From: Aphelocoma coerulescens
Lineage: Eukaryota > Chordata > Aves > Passeriformes > Corvidae
NCBI RefSeq assembly: GCF_041296385.1
Contig: NW_027183960.1
Location: 977,001 to 1,041,000, forward strand
DNA: 64,000 bases
Direction: 5' to 3'
Part shown: in pieces, positions 10,013 through 23,246 of the stretch
Layout of the letters: each line of letters begins with the position of its first letter
Position numbering within the stretch: the stretch's first letter is position 1
Notes under the pieces: model-generated
Databases searched by the model: none
What the model saw: the letters and a program-made list of their open reading frames with translations, nothing else
Told to the model about the DNA's origin: nothing
Made by a program: the position numbers and the translations under genes

Positions 10013-11624
10013 GGAGGAAACTTTCTAAAATGGAACAAGCAGCAGAAGCACAGTACTTTTGCAGAAGAAATTCCCCTCCCAGCACTTGGCTTAAGGAAAA
10101 AACCTCATGTTTCTATGAGAGACTTGAGTTCATGTCTACTATAGGGTAGCAGACATCTGAACATTTAGACTATTGGCTTTCCAGGCTCACGCTATTCAAA
10201 CCTGAAAGTGAAACTACTCTAACAGAAGGGATGATTGCAAGAAATGTTTCTGTTTACACCACGAATGCCGACCATCCATCATTCTTACCTTGCACCTGTC
10301 CAAAGGCCTTCCTCCATCTGCGCTCTGGCAACTCTCACCCAAGCTCGGGCAGGGATGGAGGCTCTTGCCAAAAGTAGCCCAAGCGCGGACATCCTCCTCA
10401 TCCTGATCTTCCACTGCTGACATCTAGGAATTCCCTGGAGCTGCAAACACTTGCCTTTGCTGCTCAAGGATCTTCTCTAGCACCATGCCAAATGCCTTCT
10501 CCTATGGAAGTGCTGCAGCATCCTGCGACTCACGGACTGGAACTGGCACCTCCAGCAAAGTTGCTCCTGGGAAACATCCCTCAGCCATTCCCTTACTGCA
10601 ATGAGCTGGACTCCTACTCCTCTGCAATGCTCTTCCTGGACAGGTGCATCCTCAGCAACGAGACGGTTCTGCTGAGAGCCGCGGCTCTGAGGGAGCAGCC
10701 AGTCCTGCCAAAAGGCCTTCCTCCGTCTCCACTCCTGCAGCTCCCACGGAGGCACTGGGAGCCTTGGACACGCTTGCCACAAGTAGCCCAAGCGTGGACA
10801 TCTTCCTCATCCTGCTACTCCACTGCTGACGTCAGGGTATTCCCTGGAGCTGCAAACACCTGCCTTTGCTGCTCGAGGATCTTCTCTAGCACCATGCCAA
10901 ACCCCTTCTCCTATGGCAGTGCTGCAGCATCCTGCGAGCCATGGACTGGAACTGGCACCTTCAGCATAGTTGCTCCTGGGAAACATCATTCAGCCATTCC
11001 CTTACTGCAATGAGCTGGACTCCTACTCCTTTGCAAGGCTCTTCCTGGACAGGTGCATCCTCAGCAATGAGACGGTTCTGCTGAGAGCCATGGCTCTGAG
11101 GGAGCAGCGAGTCCTGTCCAAAGGCCTTCCTCTGACTCCACTCCTGCAGCTCCCACGGAGGCACTGGGAGCCTTGGACACTCTTGCCACAAGTAGCCCAA
11201 GCGTGGACATCTTCCTCATCCTGCTCCTCCACTGCTGACGTCAGGGAATTCCCTGGAGCTCCCAACATGTGCCTTTCCTGCTCGAGGATCGTGTCTGGCA
11301 GCTCTCTGAGCCTCTTCGCCTTTGGCAGCGCCACAGCATCCTGAGAGTCATATACTGGAAACTGGCAGCTACAGGACACTCTCTGCTCCTAGGATGATGT
11401 TCTCTGGGAAAATCTTCTTGGACACGACATTGCTCCAGTTTTTACTTCTAGGCCTTTCGTGGCCATGTGCATCCGCAGGCACAAGCAGCTTCTGATGATC
11501 GACATGGCTCTGGGAAAACAGGGACCCCTGTCTGTGGACAAAGAAAACAAAGACAACTTGTAAGAAGAAAACCTGGAGCTTCTAGTTAGAAGACAAAGGA
11601 CTATTCAATCAAGGCAGGGCCAAA
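10013..11624 (-). repeat. Unit 10, three cassettes, 1612 bp
   Basis: ELS 10289-11531. Exactly 409 bp longer than a standard unit. The order is a proximal-type cassette, a hybrid cassette (distal-type left, proximal-type right, switching near 10800-10830), then a distal-type cassette from about 11119. Two palindromes are present, one CCGCGG and one CCATGG. A plus-strand frame of 173 codons (10492-11013) spans the extra cassette. Nearest copy is unit 22. Confidence 0.95.
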
Positions 11625-12827
11625 GCAGGAAACTTTCTAAAATGGAACAAGCAGCAGAAGCACAGTAGTTTTGCAGAAGAAATTCCCCTCCCAGCACTTG
11701 GCTTAAGGAAAAAGCCTGATGTTTCTATGAGAGACTTGAGTTCATGTCTACTACTGGGTACCAGACATCTGAACATTTAGACTATTGGCTTTCCATGCTC
11801 ACGCTATTCAAACCGGAAAGTGAAACTACTCTAACAGTAGGGATGATCGCAAGAAATGTTTCTGTTTACACCACGACTGCCGACCATGCATCATTCTTAC
11901 CTTGCACCTGTCCAAAGGCCTTCCTCCGTCTGCGCTCCGGCAACTCTCACCCAGGCAAGGGCAAGGATGGAGGCTCTTGCCACAAGTAGCCCAAGCGTGG
12001 ACATCTTCCTCATCCTGCAACTCCACTGCTGACGTCAGGGTATTCCCTGGAGCTGCAAACACCTGCCTTTGCGGCTCGAGGACCTTCTCTAGCACCATGC
12101 CAAACCCCTTCTCCTATGGCAGTGCTGCAGCATCCTGCGAGCCATGGACTGGAACTGGCACCTTCAGCATAGTTGCTCCTGGGAAACATCATTCAGCCAT
12201 TCCCATACTGCAATGAGCTGGACTCCTACTCCTTTGCAAGGCTCTTCCTGGACAGGTGCATCCTCAGCAATGAGACGGTTCTGCTGAGAGCCATGGCTCT
12301 GAGGGAGCAGCGAGTCCTGTCCAAAGGCCTTCCTCTGACTCCACTCCTGCAGCTCCCACGGAGGCACTGGGAGCCTTGGACACTCTTGCCACAAGTAGCC
12401 CAAGCGTCGAGATCTTCCGCATCCTGCTCCTCCACTGCTGACATCAGGGAATTCCCTGGAGCTCCTAAAATCTGCCTTTCCTGCTCGAGGATCGTGTCTG
12501 GCAGCTCGCTGAGCCTCTTCGCCTTTGGCAGCGCCACAGCATCCTGAGAGTCATATACTGGAAACTGGCAGCTACAGGACACTTGCTGCTCCTAGGATGC
12601 TTTTCTCTGGGAAAATCTTCTTGGACATGACATTGCTCCAGTTTTTACTTCTAGGCCTTTTGTGGCCATCTGCATCCGCAGCCACAAGCAGCTTCTGATG
12701 ATCGACATGGCTCTGGGAGAGCAGGGACTCCTGTCTGTGGACAAAGAAAACAAAGACAACTTGTAAGAAGAAAACCTGGAGCTTCTAGATAGAAGACAAA
12801 GGACTATTCAATCAAGGAAGGGCCAAG
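11625..12827 (-). repeat. Unit 11, two cassettes, 1203 bp
   Basis: ELS 11901-12734. Marked by GATGATCGCAAG, CATCCTGCAACTCC and TTCCCATACTGC. Starts with GCAGG instead of GGAGG. Near-identical to units 23 and 35; units 11 and 23 share TCTTCCGCATCC, unit 35 has TCTTCCTCATCC. Confidence 0.95.
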
Positions 12828-14030
12828 GGAGGAAACTTTCTAAAATGGAACAAGCAGCAGAAGCACAGTAGTTTTGCAGAAGAAATTCCCTTCCCAGCAC
12901 TTGGCTTAAGGAAAAAACCTCATGTTTCTATGAGAGACTTGAGTTCATGTCTACTACTGGGTACCAGACATCTGAACATTTAGACTATTGGCTTTCCAGG
13001 CTCACGCTATTCAAACCGGAAAGTGAAACTATTCTAACAGAAGGGATGATTGCAAGAAATGTTTCTGTTTACACCACGACTGCCGACCATCCATCATTCT
13101 TACCTTGCACCTGTCCAAAGGCCTTCCTCCATCTGCGCTCCGGCAACTCTCACCCAGGCAAGGGCAGGGATGGAGGCTCTTGCCACAAGTAGCCCAAGCG
13201 TGGACATCTTCCTCATCCTGCTACTCCACTGCTGACGTCAGGGTATTCCCTGGAGCTGCAAACACCTGCCTTTGCTGCTCGAGGACCTTCTCTAGCACCA
13301 TGCCAAACCCCTTCTCCTATGGCAGTGCTGCAGCATCCTGCGGGCCACGGACTGGAACTGGCACCTCCAGCAAAGTTGCTCCTGGGAAACATCCCTCAGC
13401 CATTCCCTTACTGCAATGAGCTGGACTCCTACTCCTCTGCAATGCTCTTCCTGGACAGGTGCATCCTCAGCAATGAGACGGTTCTGCTGAGAGCCACGGC
13501 TCTGAGGGAGCAGCCAGTCCTGCCCAATGGTTGTCCTCCGTCACCAGTCCTGCAGCTCCCACGGAGGCACTGGGAGCCTTGGACACTCTTGCCACAAGTA
13601 GCCCAAGCGTGGACATCTTCCTCATCCTGCTCCTCCACTGCTGACGTCAGGGAATTCCCTGGTGCTCCCAACATCTGCCTTTCCTGCTCGAGGATCGTGT
13701 CTTTCAGCTCTCTGACCCTCTTTGCCTTTGGCTGCACCACAGCATCCTAGGAGTCATATACTGGCAACTGGCACCTCCAGGACACTTGCTGCTCCTAGGA
13801 TGCTTTTCCCTGGGAAAATCTTCTTGCACACGACATTGCTGCAGTTTTTACTCCTAGGCCTTTCGTAGCCATCTGCATCCGCAGCCACAAGCAGCTTCTG
13901 ATGATCGACATGGCTCTGGGGGAGCAGGGACTCCTGTCTGTGGACAAAGAAAACAAAGACAACTTGTAAGAAGGGAACCTGGAGCTTCTAGTTAGAAGAG
14001 AAAGGACTATTCAATCAAGGCAGGGCCAAG
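12828..14030 (-). repeat. Unit 12, two cassettes, 1203 bp
   Basis: ELS 13104-13937. TTCCCTTCCCAG head; GCGGGCCACGG is shared with unit 24. Near 13695 the distal end switches to CTTTCAGCTCTCTGACCC while unit 24 continues with CTGGCAGC, marking the end of the 14,029-bp offset duplication. Confidence 0.95.
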
Positions 14031-15232
14031 GGAGGAAACTTTCTAAAATGGAACAAGCAGAAGAAGCAGAGCAGTTTTGCAGAAGAAATTCCCCTCCCAG
14101 CACTTGGCTTAATGAAAAAGCCTGATGTTGCTATGAGAGACTTGAGTTCATGTCTACTATTGGGGAGCAGACGTCTGAACATTTAGACTATTGGCGCTCC
14201 AGGCTCACGCTATTCAAACCGGAAAGTGAAACTATTCTAACAGAAGGGATGATTGCAAGAAATGTTTCTGTTTACACCACGAATGCCGACCATCCATCAT
14301 TCTTACCTTGCACCTGTCCAAAGGCCTTCCTCCATCTGCGCTCTGGCAACTCTCACCCAGGCAAGGGCAGGGATGGAGGCTCTTGCCACAAGTAGCCCAA
14401 GCGCGGACATCTTCCTCATCCTGATCTTCCACTGCTGACACCTAGGAATTCCCTGGAGCTGCAAACACTTGCCTTTGCTGCTCAAGGATCTTCTCTAGCA
14501 CCATGCAAAATGCCTTCTCCTATGGCAGCGCTGCAGCATCCTGCGACTCACGGACTGGAACTGGCACCTCCAGCAAAGTTGCTCCTGGGAAACATCCCTC
14601 AGCCATTCCCTTACTGCAATGAGCTGGACTCCTACTCCTCTGCAATGCTCTTCCTGGACAGGTGCATCCTCAGAAACGAGACGGTTCTGCTGAGAGCCAC
14701 GGCTCTGAGGGAGCAGCCAGTCCTGCCAAAAGGCCTTCCTCCGTCTCCAGTCCCGCAGCTCCCACGGAGGCACTGGGAGCCTTGGACACTCTTGGACAAG
14801 TAGCCCAAGCGTGGACATCTTCCTCATCCTGCTCCTCCACTGCTGACGGCAGGGAATTCCCTGGAGCTGCAAACACCTGCCTTTGCTGCTCGAGGATCAT
14901 GTCTGGCAGCTCTCTGAGCCTCTTCATCTTTGGCTGCGCCACAGCATCCTTGGAGTCATATACTGGAAACTGGCAGCTACAGGACACTTGCTGCTCCTAG
15001 GATGCTTTTCTCTGGGAAAATCTTCTTGCATACGACCTTGCTCCAGATTTTACTTCTAGGTCTTTCGTGGCCATGTGCATCCGCGGCCACGAGCAGCTTC
15101 TGATGATCGACATGGCTCTGGGAGAGCAGGGACTCCTGTCTGTGGACAAAGAAAACAAAGACAACTTGTAAGAAGAAAACCTGGAGCTTCTAGTTAGAAA
15201 AAAAAGGACTATTCAATCAAGGCAGGGCCAAG
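14031..15232 (-). repeat. Unit 13, two cassettes, 1202 bp
   Basis: ELS 14307-15139. One base short because CTTGCCACAAGTAG has become CTTGGACAAGTAG near 14790-14803. Other private variants are CCTCAGAAACGAG and CATCCTTGGAGTC, the last removing the TAG in the minus-strand distal frame. The CRE is altered to TGACGGCA. GTTAGAAAAAAAAGG near the right end is shared with units 24, 33, 36, 40 and 51. Confidence 0.95.
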
Positions 15233-16027
15233 GGAGGAAACTTTCTAAAATGGAACAAGCAGCAGAAGCACAGTAGTTTTGCAGAAGAAATTCCCCTCCG
15301 AGCACTTGGCTTAAGGAAAAAGCCTGATGTTTCTATGAGAGACTTGAGTTCATGTCTACTACTGGGTACCAGACATCTGAACATTTAGACTACTGGCTTT
15401 CCAGGCTCACGCAATTCAAACCGGAATGTCAAACTATTTCAAAAGCTAGAGATGCTTGGAAGAAATGTTTCTGTACTCACCACAACTGGGGACCATGCAT
15501 CATTCTTACCTTGCACCTGTCCAAAGGCCTTCCTCCGTCTCCAGTCCTGCCGCTCTCACGGAGGCACTGGGAGCCTCGGACACTCTTGCCACAAGTAGCC
15601 CAAGCGTGGACATCTTCCTCATCCTGCTCCTCCACTGCTGACGTCAGGGAATTCCTTGGAGCTCCCAACATCTGCCTTTCCAGCTGGAGGATCATGTCTG
15701 GCAGCTCTCTGAGACTCTTACACTTCTGCAGCGCCACAGCATCCTAGGAGTCATATACTGGCAACTGGCAGCTCCAGGACACTTGCTGCTCCTAGGATGC
15801 TTTTCTCTGGGAAAATCTTCTTGCATACAACCTTGCTCCAGTTTTTACTTCTAGGCCTTTCGTGGCCATCTGCATTCTCAGCCACAAGCAGGTTCTGATG
15901 ATCAACAGGGCTCTGGGAGAGCAGGGACTCCTGTCTGTGGACAAAGAAAACAAAGACAACTTGTAAGATTAAAACCTGGAGCTTCTAGTTAGAAGAGAAA
16001 GGACTATTCAATCAAGGCAGGGCCAAG
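15233..16027 (-). repeat. Unit 14, single cassette, 795 bp
   Basis: ELS 15510-15934. Same junction class as unit 9 but with CTGAGACTCTTACACTTCTG, shared with unit 38. The head reads TACTACTGGGTACCAG rather than the usual TATTGGATAGCAG of this class, so a head exchange is likely. Confidence 0.95.
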
Positions 16028-17231
16028 GGAGGAAACTTTCTAAAATGGAACAAGACGCAGAAGCACAGTAGATTTGCAGAAGAAATTCCCCTCCCAGCAC
16101 TTGGCTTAAGGAAAAAACCTCATGTTTCTATGAGAGACTTGAGTTCATGTCTACTATAGGGTAGCAGACATCTGAACATTTAGACTATCGGCTTTCCAGG
16201 CTCACGCTATTCAAACCGGAAAGTGAAACTACTCTAAAAGCTAGAGGCGATTGCAAGAAATGTTTCTGTTTACACCACGACTGCCGACCATCCATCATTC
16301 TTACCTTGCACCTGTCCAAAGGCCTTCCTCCGTCTGCGCTCTGGCAACTCTCACCCAAGCTCGGGCAGGGATGGAGGCTCTTGCCACAAGTAGCCCAAGC
16401 CTGGAGATATTCCTCATCCTGATCTTCCACTGCTGACATCTAGGAATTCCCTGGAGCTGCAAACACCTGCCTTTGCGGCTCGAGGATCTTCTCAAGCACC
16501 ATGCCAAATGCCTTCTCCTATGGCAGTGCTGCAGCATCCTGCGAGCCATGGACTGGAACTGGCACCTTCAGCATAGTTGCTCCTGGGAAACATCCTTCAG
16601 CCATTCCCTTACTGCAATGAGCTGGACTCCTACTCCTTTGCAAGGCTCTTCCTGGACAGGTGCATCCTCAGCAATGAGACGGTTCTGCTGAGAGCCACGG
16701 CTCTGAGGGAGCAGCCAGTCCTGCCCAAAGGCCTTCCTCTGTCTCCACTCCTGCAGCTCCCACGGAGGCACTGGGAGCCTTGGACACGCTTGCCACAAGT
16801 AGCCCAAGCGTGGACATCTTCCTCATCCTGTTCCGCCACTGCTGACATCAGGGAATTCCCTGGAGCTCCCAACATCTGCCTTTCCTGCTCGAGGATCGTG
16901 TGTGGCAGCTCTCTGAGCCTCTTACATTTTGGAAGCGCAACAGCATCCTAGGAGTCATATACTGGCAACTGGCAGCTCCAGGACACTTGCTGCTCCTAGG
17001 ATGCTTTTCTCTGGGAAAATCTTCTTGCACACAACCTTGCTGCAGATTTTACTTCTAGGCCTTTCGTGGCCATCTGCATCCACGGCCACAAGCAGCTTCT
17101 GATGATCGACATGGCTCTGGGAGAGCAGGGACTCCTGTCTGTGGACAAAGAAAACAAAGACAACTTGTAAGAAGAAAACCTGGAGCTTCTAGTTAGAAGA
17201 GAAAGGACTATTCAATCAAGGCAGAGCCAAG
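16028..17231 (-). repeat. Unit 15, two cassettes, 1204 bp
   Basis: ELS 16305-17138. Longer subfamily (AAGCTAGAGGCGATTGC) with a private GGAACAAGACGCAG and the ACTATCGGC variant shared with unit 43. TTCTGTTTACACC replaces TTCTGCTCGCACC of other members. Confidence 0.95.
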
Positions 17232-18434
17232 GGAGGAAACTTTCTAAAATGGAACAAGCAGCAGAAGCACAGCAGTATTGCAGAAGAAATTCCCCTCCCA
17301 GCACTTGGCTTAAGGAAAACGCCTGATGTTTCTGTGAGAGACATGAGTTCATGTCTACTATTGGGTAGCAGACATCTGAACATTTAGACTATTGGCTTTC
17401 CAGGCTCACGCTATTCAAACCGGAAAGTGAAACTACTCTAACAGTAAGGATGATTGCAAGAAATGTTTCTGTTTACACCACGACTGCCGACCATGCATCA
17501 TTCATACTTTGCACCTGTCCAAAGGCCTTCCTCCGTCTGCGCTCCGGCAACTCTCACCCAGGCAAGGGCAGGGATAGAGGCTCTTGCAACAAGTAGCCCA
17601 AGCGTGGACATCTTCCTCATCCTGCTACTCCACTGCTGACGTCAGGGTATTCCCTGGAGCTGCAAACACCTGCCTTTGCTGCTCGAGGACCTTCTCTAGC
17701 ACCATGCCAAACCCCTTCTCCTATGGCAGCGCTGCAGCATCCTGCGAGCCATGGACTGGAACTGGCACCTTCAGCATAGTTGCTCCTGGGAAACATCCTT
17801 CAGCCATTCCCATACTGCAATGAGCTGGACTCCTACTCCTTTGCAAGGCTCTTCCTGGACAGGTGCATCCTCAGCAATGAGACGGTTCTGCTGAGAGCCA
17901 CGGCTCTGAGGGAGGAGCCAGTCCTGTCCAAAGGCCTTCCTCTGACTCCACTCCTGCAGCTCCCACGGAGGCACTGGGAGCCTTGGACACTCTTGCCACA
18001 AGTAGCCCAAGCGTGGACATCTTCCTCATCCTGCTCCTCCACTGCTGACGTCAGGGAATTCCCTGGAGCTCCTAAAATCTGCCTTTCCTGCTGGAGGATC
18101 GTGTCTGGCAGCTCTCTGATCCTCTTCGCCTTTGGCAGCGCCACAGCATCCTGAGAGTCATATACTGGAAACTGGCAGCTACATGACACTTGCCGCTCCT
18201 AGGATGCTTTTCTCTGGGAAAATCTTCTTGCATACAACCTTGCTCCAGTTTTTACTTCTAGGCCTTTCGTGGCCATCTGCATTCTCAGCCACAAGCAGGT
18301 TCTGATGATCGACATGGCTCTGGGAGAGCAGGGACTCCTGTCTGTGGACAAAGAAAACAAAGACAACTTGTAAGAAGAAAACCTGGAGCTTCTAGTTAGA
18401 AGAGAAAGGACTATTCAAACAAGGCAGGGCCAAG
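17232..18434 (-). repeat. Unit 16, two cassettes, 1203 bp
   Basis: ELS 17508-18341. The head (CAGCAGTATTGCAG, GTGAGAGACATGAG) matches units 44 and 46, while the tail (GCTCTCTGATCCTC, CTTGCCGCTCC) matches units 39, 45 and 47, so it joins two subfamilies. The donor reads AAA|GTATGAATG on the minus strand. Confidence 0.95.
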
Positions 18435-19637
18435 GGAGGAAACTTTCTAAAATGGAACAAGCAGCAGAAGCACAGTAGTTTTGCAGAAGAAATTCCCTTC
18501 CCAGCACTTGGCTTAAGGAAAAAACCTCATGTTCCTATGAGAGACTTGAGTTCATGTCTACTACTGGGTACCAGACATCTGAACATTTAGAGTATTGGCG
18601 CTCCAGGCTCACGCTATTCAAACCGGAAAGTGAAACTACTCTAACAGTAGGGATGATTGCAAGAAATGTTCCTGTTTACACCACGACTGCCGACCATGCA
18701 TCATTCTTACCTTGCACCTGTCCAAAGGCCTTCCTCCGTCTGCGCTCCGGCAACTCTCACCCAGGCAAGGGCAGGGATGGAGGCTCTTGCCACAAGTAGC
18801 CCAAGCGTGGACATCTTCCTCATCCTGCTACTCCACTGCTGACGTCAGGGTATTCCCTGGAGCTGCAAACACCTGCCTTTGCTGCTCGAGGACCTTCTCT
18901 AGCACCATGCCAAACCCCTTCTCCTATGGCAGTGCTGCAGCATCCTGCGAGCCATGGACTGGAACTGGCACCTTCAGCATAGTTGCTCCTGGGAAACATC
19001 ATTCAGCCATTCCCTTACTGCAATGAGCTGGACTCCTACTCCTCTGCAAGGCTCTTCCTGGACAGGTGCATCCTCAGCAATGAGACGGTTCTGCTGAGAG
19101 CCATGGCTCTGAGGGAGCAGCCAGTCCTGTCAAAAGGCCTTCCTCTGACTCCACTCCTGCAGCTCCCACGGAGGCACTGGGAGCCTTGGACACTCTTGCC
19201 ACAAGTAGCCCAAGCGTGGACATCTTCCTCATCCTGCTCCTCCACTGCTGACGTCAGGGAATTCCCTGGAGCTCCCAACATGTGCCTTTCCTGCTCGAGG
19301 ATCGTGTCTGGCAGCTCTCTGAGCCTCTTACATTTTGGAAGCGCAACAGCATCCTAGGAGTCATATACTGGCAACTGGCAGCTCCAGGACACTTGCTGCT
19401 CCTAGGATGCTTTTCTCTGGGAAAATCTTCTTGCACACAACCTTGCTCCAGTTTTTACTTCTAGGCCTTTCGTGGCCATCTGCATCCACGGCCACAAGCA
19501 GCTTCTGATGATCGACATGGCTCTGGGAGAGCAGGGACCCCTGTCTGTGGACAAAGAAAACAAAGACAACTTGTAAGAAGAAAACCTGGAGCTTCTAGTT
19601 AGAAGAGAAAGGACTATTCAATCAAGGCAGGGCCAAG
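18435..19637 (-). repeat. Unit 17, two cassettes, 1203 bp
   Basis: ELS 18711-19544. The head has ATGTTCCTATGAG and the TATTGGCGCTCC typical of the GGGGAGCAG group although the preceding bases are GGGTACCAG. From about 19238 onward it closely follows unit 5, the left edge of the 14,029-bp offset duplication. Confidence 0.95.
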
Positions 19638-20840
19638 GGAGGAAACTTTCTAAAATGGAACAAGCAGCAGAAGCACAGTACTTTTGCAGAAGAAATTCCC
19701 CTCCCAGCACTTGGCTTAAGGAAAAAGCCTGATGTTTCTATGAGAGACTTGAGTTCATGTCTACTACTGGGTACCAGACATCTGAACATTTAGACTATTG
19801 GCTTTCCATGCTCACGCTATTCAAACCGGAAAGTGAAACTACTCTAACAGTAGGGATGATTGCAAGAAATGTTTCTGTTTACACCACGACTGCCGACCAT
19901 GCATCATTCTTACCTTGCACCTGTCCAAAGGCCTTCCTCCGTCTGCGCTCCGGCAACTCTCACCCAGGCAAGGGCAAGGATGGAGGCTCTTGCCACAAGT
20001 AGCCCAAGCGTGGACATCTTCCTCATCCTGCTACTCCACTGCTGACGTCAGGGTATTCCCTGGAGCTGCAAACACCTGCCTTTGCGGCTCGAGGACCTTC
20101 TCTAGCACCATGCCAAACCCCTTCTCCTATGGCAGTGCTGCAGCATCCTGCGAGCCATGGACTGGAACTGGCACCTTCAGCATAGTTGCTCCTGGGAAAC
20201 ATCCTTCAGCCATTCCCTTACTGCAATGAGCTGGACTCCTACTCCTTTGCAAGGCTCTTCCTGGACAGGTGCATCCTCAGCAATGAGACGGTTCTGCTGA
20301 GAGCCATGGCTCTGAGGGAGCAGCGAGTCCTGTCCAAAGGCCTTCCTCTGACTCCACTCCTGCAGCTCCCACGGAGGCACTGGGAGCCTTGGACACTCTT
20401 GCCACAAGTAGCCCAAGCGTCGAGATCTTCCTCATCCTGCTCCTCCACTGCTGACGTCAGGGAATTCCCTGGTGCTCCTAAAATCTGCCTTTCCTGCTCG
20501 AGGATCGTGTCTGGCAGCTCGCTGAGCCTCTTCGCCTTTGGCAGCGCCACAGCATCCTGAGAGTCATATACTGGAAACTGGCAGCTACAGAACACTTGCT
20601 GCTCCTAGGATGCTTTTCTCTGGGAAAATCTTCTTGGACACGACATTGCTCCAGTTTTTACTTCTAGGCCTTTCGTGGCCATCTGCATCCGCAGCCACAA
20701 GCAGCTTCTGATGATCGACATGGCTCTGGGAGAGCAGGGACTCCTGTCTGTGGACAAAGAAAACAAAGACAACTTGTAAGAAGAAAACCTGGAGCTTCTA
20801 GATAGAAGACAAAGGACTATTCAATCAAGGAAGGGCCAAG
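19638..20840 (-). repeat. Unit 18, two cassettes, 1203 bp
   Basis: ELS 19914-20747. Near-identical to unit 6; differences seen are CAGTACTTTTGC against CAGTAGTTTTGC and CTACAGAACAC against CTACAGGACAC. Confidence 0.95.
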
Positions 20841-22043
20841 GGAGGAAACTTTCTAAAATGGAACAAGCAGCAGAAGCACAGTAGTTTTGCAGAAGAAATT
20901 CCCCTCCCAGCACTTGGCTTAAGGAAAAAGCCTGATGTTTCTATGAGAGACTTGAGTTCATGTCTACTACTGGGTACCAGACATCTGAACATTTAGACTA
21001 TTGGCTTTCCAGGCTCACGCTATTCAAACCGGAAAGTGAAACTACTCTAACAGTAAGGATGATTGCAAGAAATGTTTCTGTTTACACCACGACTGCCGAC
21101 CATCCATCATTCTTACCTTGCACCTGTCCAAAGGCCTTCCTGCGTCTGCGCTCCGGCAACTCTCACCCAGGCAAGGGCAGGGATGGAGGCTCTTGCCACA
21201 AGTAGCCCAAGCGTGGACATCTTCCTCATCCTGCTACTCCACTGCTGACGTCAGGGTATTCCCTGGAGCTGCAAACACCTGCCTTTGCTGCTCGAGGATC
21301 TTCTCTAGCACCATGCAAAACCCCTTCTCCTATGGCAGAGCTGCAGCATCCTGCGAGCCATGGACTGGAACTGGCACCTCCAGCAAAGTTGCTCATGGGA
21401 AACATCCCTCAGCCATTCCCTTACTGCAATGAGCTGGACTCCTACTCCTCTGCAATGCTCTTCCTGGACAGGTGCATCCTCAGCAATGAGATGGTTCTGC
21501 TGAGAGCCATGGCTCTGAGGGAGCAGCCAGTCCTGCCCAATGGTTGTCCTCCGTCACCAGTCCTGCAGCTCCCACAGAGGCACTGGGAGCCTTGGACACT
21601 CTTGCCACAAGTAGCCCAAGCGTGGACATCTTCCTCATCCTGCTCCTCCACTGCTGACGTCAGGGAATTCCCTGGAGCTCCCAACATCTGCCTTTCCTCC
21701 TCGAGGATTGTGTCTTTCAGCTCTCTGACCCTCTTCGCCTTTGGCTGCACCACAGCATCCTAGGAGTCATATACTGGCAACTGGCACCTCCAGGACACTT
21801 GCTGCTCCTAGGATGCTTTTCCCTGGGAAAATCTTCTTGCACACGACATTGCTGCAGTTTTTACTCCTAGGCCTTTCGTAGCCATCTGCATCCGCAGCCA
21901 CAAGCAGCTTCTGATGATCGACATGGCTCTGGGGGAGCAGGGACTCCTGTCTGTGGACAAAGAAAACAAAGACAACTTGTAAGAAGGGAACCTGGAGCTT
22001 CTAGTTAGAAGAGAAAGGACTATTCAATCAAGGCAGGGCCAAG
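20841..22043 (-). repeat. Unit 19, two cassettes, 1203 bp
   Basis: ELS 21117-21950. Copy of unit 7, including CTCATGGG, GAGATGGTTCTG and CCCACAGAGG; no difference seen in the stretches compared. Confidence 0.95.
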
Positions 22044-23246
22044 GGAGGAAACTTTCTAAAATGGAACAAGCAGCAGAAGCAGAGCAGTTTTGCAGAAGAA
22101 ATTCCCCTCCCAGCACTTGGCTTAAGGAAAAAGCCTGATGTTGCTATGAGAGACTTGAGTTCATGTCTACTATTGGGGAGCAGACGTCTGAACATTTAGA
22201 GTATTGGCGCTCCAGGCTCACGCTATTCAAACCGGAAAGTGAAACTATTCTAACAGAAGGGATGATTGCAAGAAATGTTTCTGTTTACACCACGAATGCC
22301 GACCATCCATCATTCTTACCTTGCACCTGTCCAAAGGCCTTCCTCCATCTGCGCTCTGGCAACTCTCACCCAAGCTCAGGCAGGGATGGAGGCTCTTGCC
22401 ACAAGTAGCCCAAGCGCGGACATCCTCCTCATCCTGATCTTCCACTGCTGACATCTAGGAATTCCCTGGAGCTGAAAACACTTGCCTTTGCTGCTCAAGG
22501 ATCTTCTCTAGCACCATGCCAAATGCCTTCTCCTATGGCAGCGCTGCAGCATCCTGCGACTCACGGACTGGAACTGGCACCTGCAGCAAAGTTGCTCCTG
22601 GGAAACATCCCTCAGCCATTCCCTTACTGCAATGAGCTGGACTCCTACTCCTCTGCAATGCTCTTCCTGGACAGGTGCATCCTCAGCAACGAGACGGTTC
22701 TGCTGAGAGCCGCGGCTCTGAGGGAGCAGTCAGTCCTGCCCAAAGGCCTTCCTCCGTCTCCACTCCTGCAGCTCCCACGGAGGCACTGGGAGCCTTGGAC
22801 ACGCTTGCCACAAGTAGCCCAAGCGTGGACATCTTCCTCATCCTGCTCCTCCACTGCTGACGTCAGGGAATTCCCTGGAGCTGCAAACACCTGCCTTTGC
22901 TGCTCGAGGATCATGTCTGGCAGCTCTCTGAGCCTCTTCATCTTTGGCTGCGCCACAGCATCCTAGGAGTCATATACTGGCAACTGGCACCTCCAGGACA
23001 CTTGCTGCTCCTAGGATGCTTTTCTCTGGGAAAATCTTCTTGCATACGACCTTGCTCCAGATTTTACTTCTAGGTCTTTCGTGGCCATGTGCATCCGCGG
23101 CCACGAGCAGCTTCTGATGATCGACATGGCTCTGGGAGAGCAGGGACTCCTGTCTGTGGACAAAGAAAACAAAGACAACTTGTAAGAAGAAAACCTGGAG
23201 CTTCTAGATAGAAGACAAAGGACTATTCAATCAAGGCAGGGCCAAA
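22044..23246 (-). repeat. Unit 20, two cassettes, 1203 bp
   Basis: ELS 22320-23153. Copy of unit 8 with one visible change, AGCTCAGGCAGG for AGCTCGGGCAGG near 22373-22384. Confidence 0.95.

Larger units (their letters stand above)
5209..13690. repeat. About 8.5-kb block, first copy (offset 14,029)
   Basis: Units 6-12 and the end of unit 5 recur in the same order, including short unit 9 and long unit 10, at 19238-27719. Unit starts differ by exactly 14,029 bp for seven consecutive units. Edges are estimated from where diagnostic variants stop matching. Confidence 0.8.

Noticed and set aside
10492..11013. 173-codon plus-strand frame as a gene (also 24521-25042 and 38142-38663)
   Set aside because: It exists only because of the extra cassette in 1,612-bp units, has no splice or promoter context on this strand, and overlaps the minus-strand frames. 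Composition is Ser/Leu/Pro-rich, as expected from the complement of the minus-strand segment.
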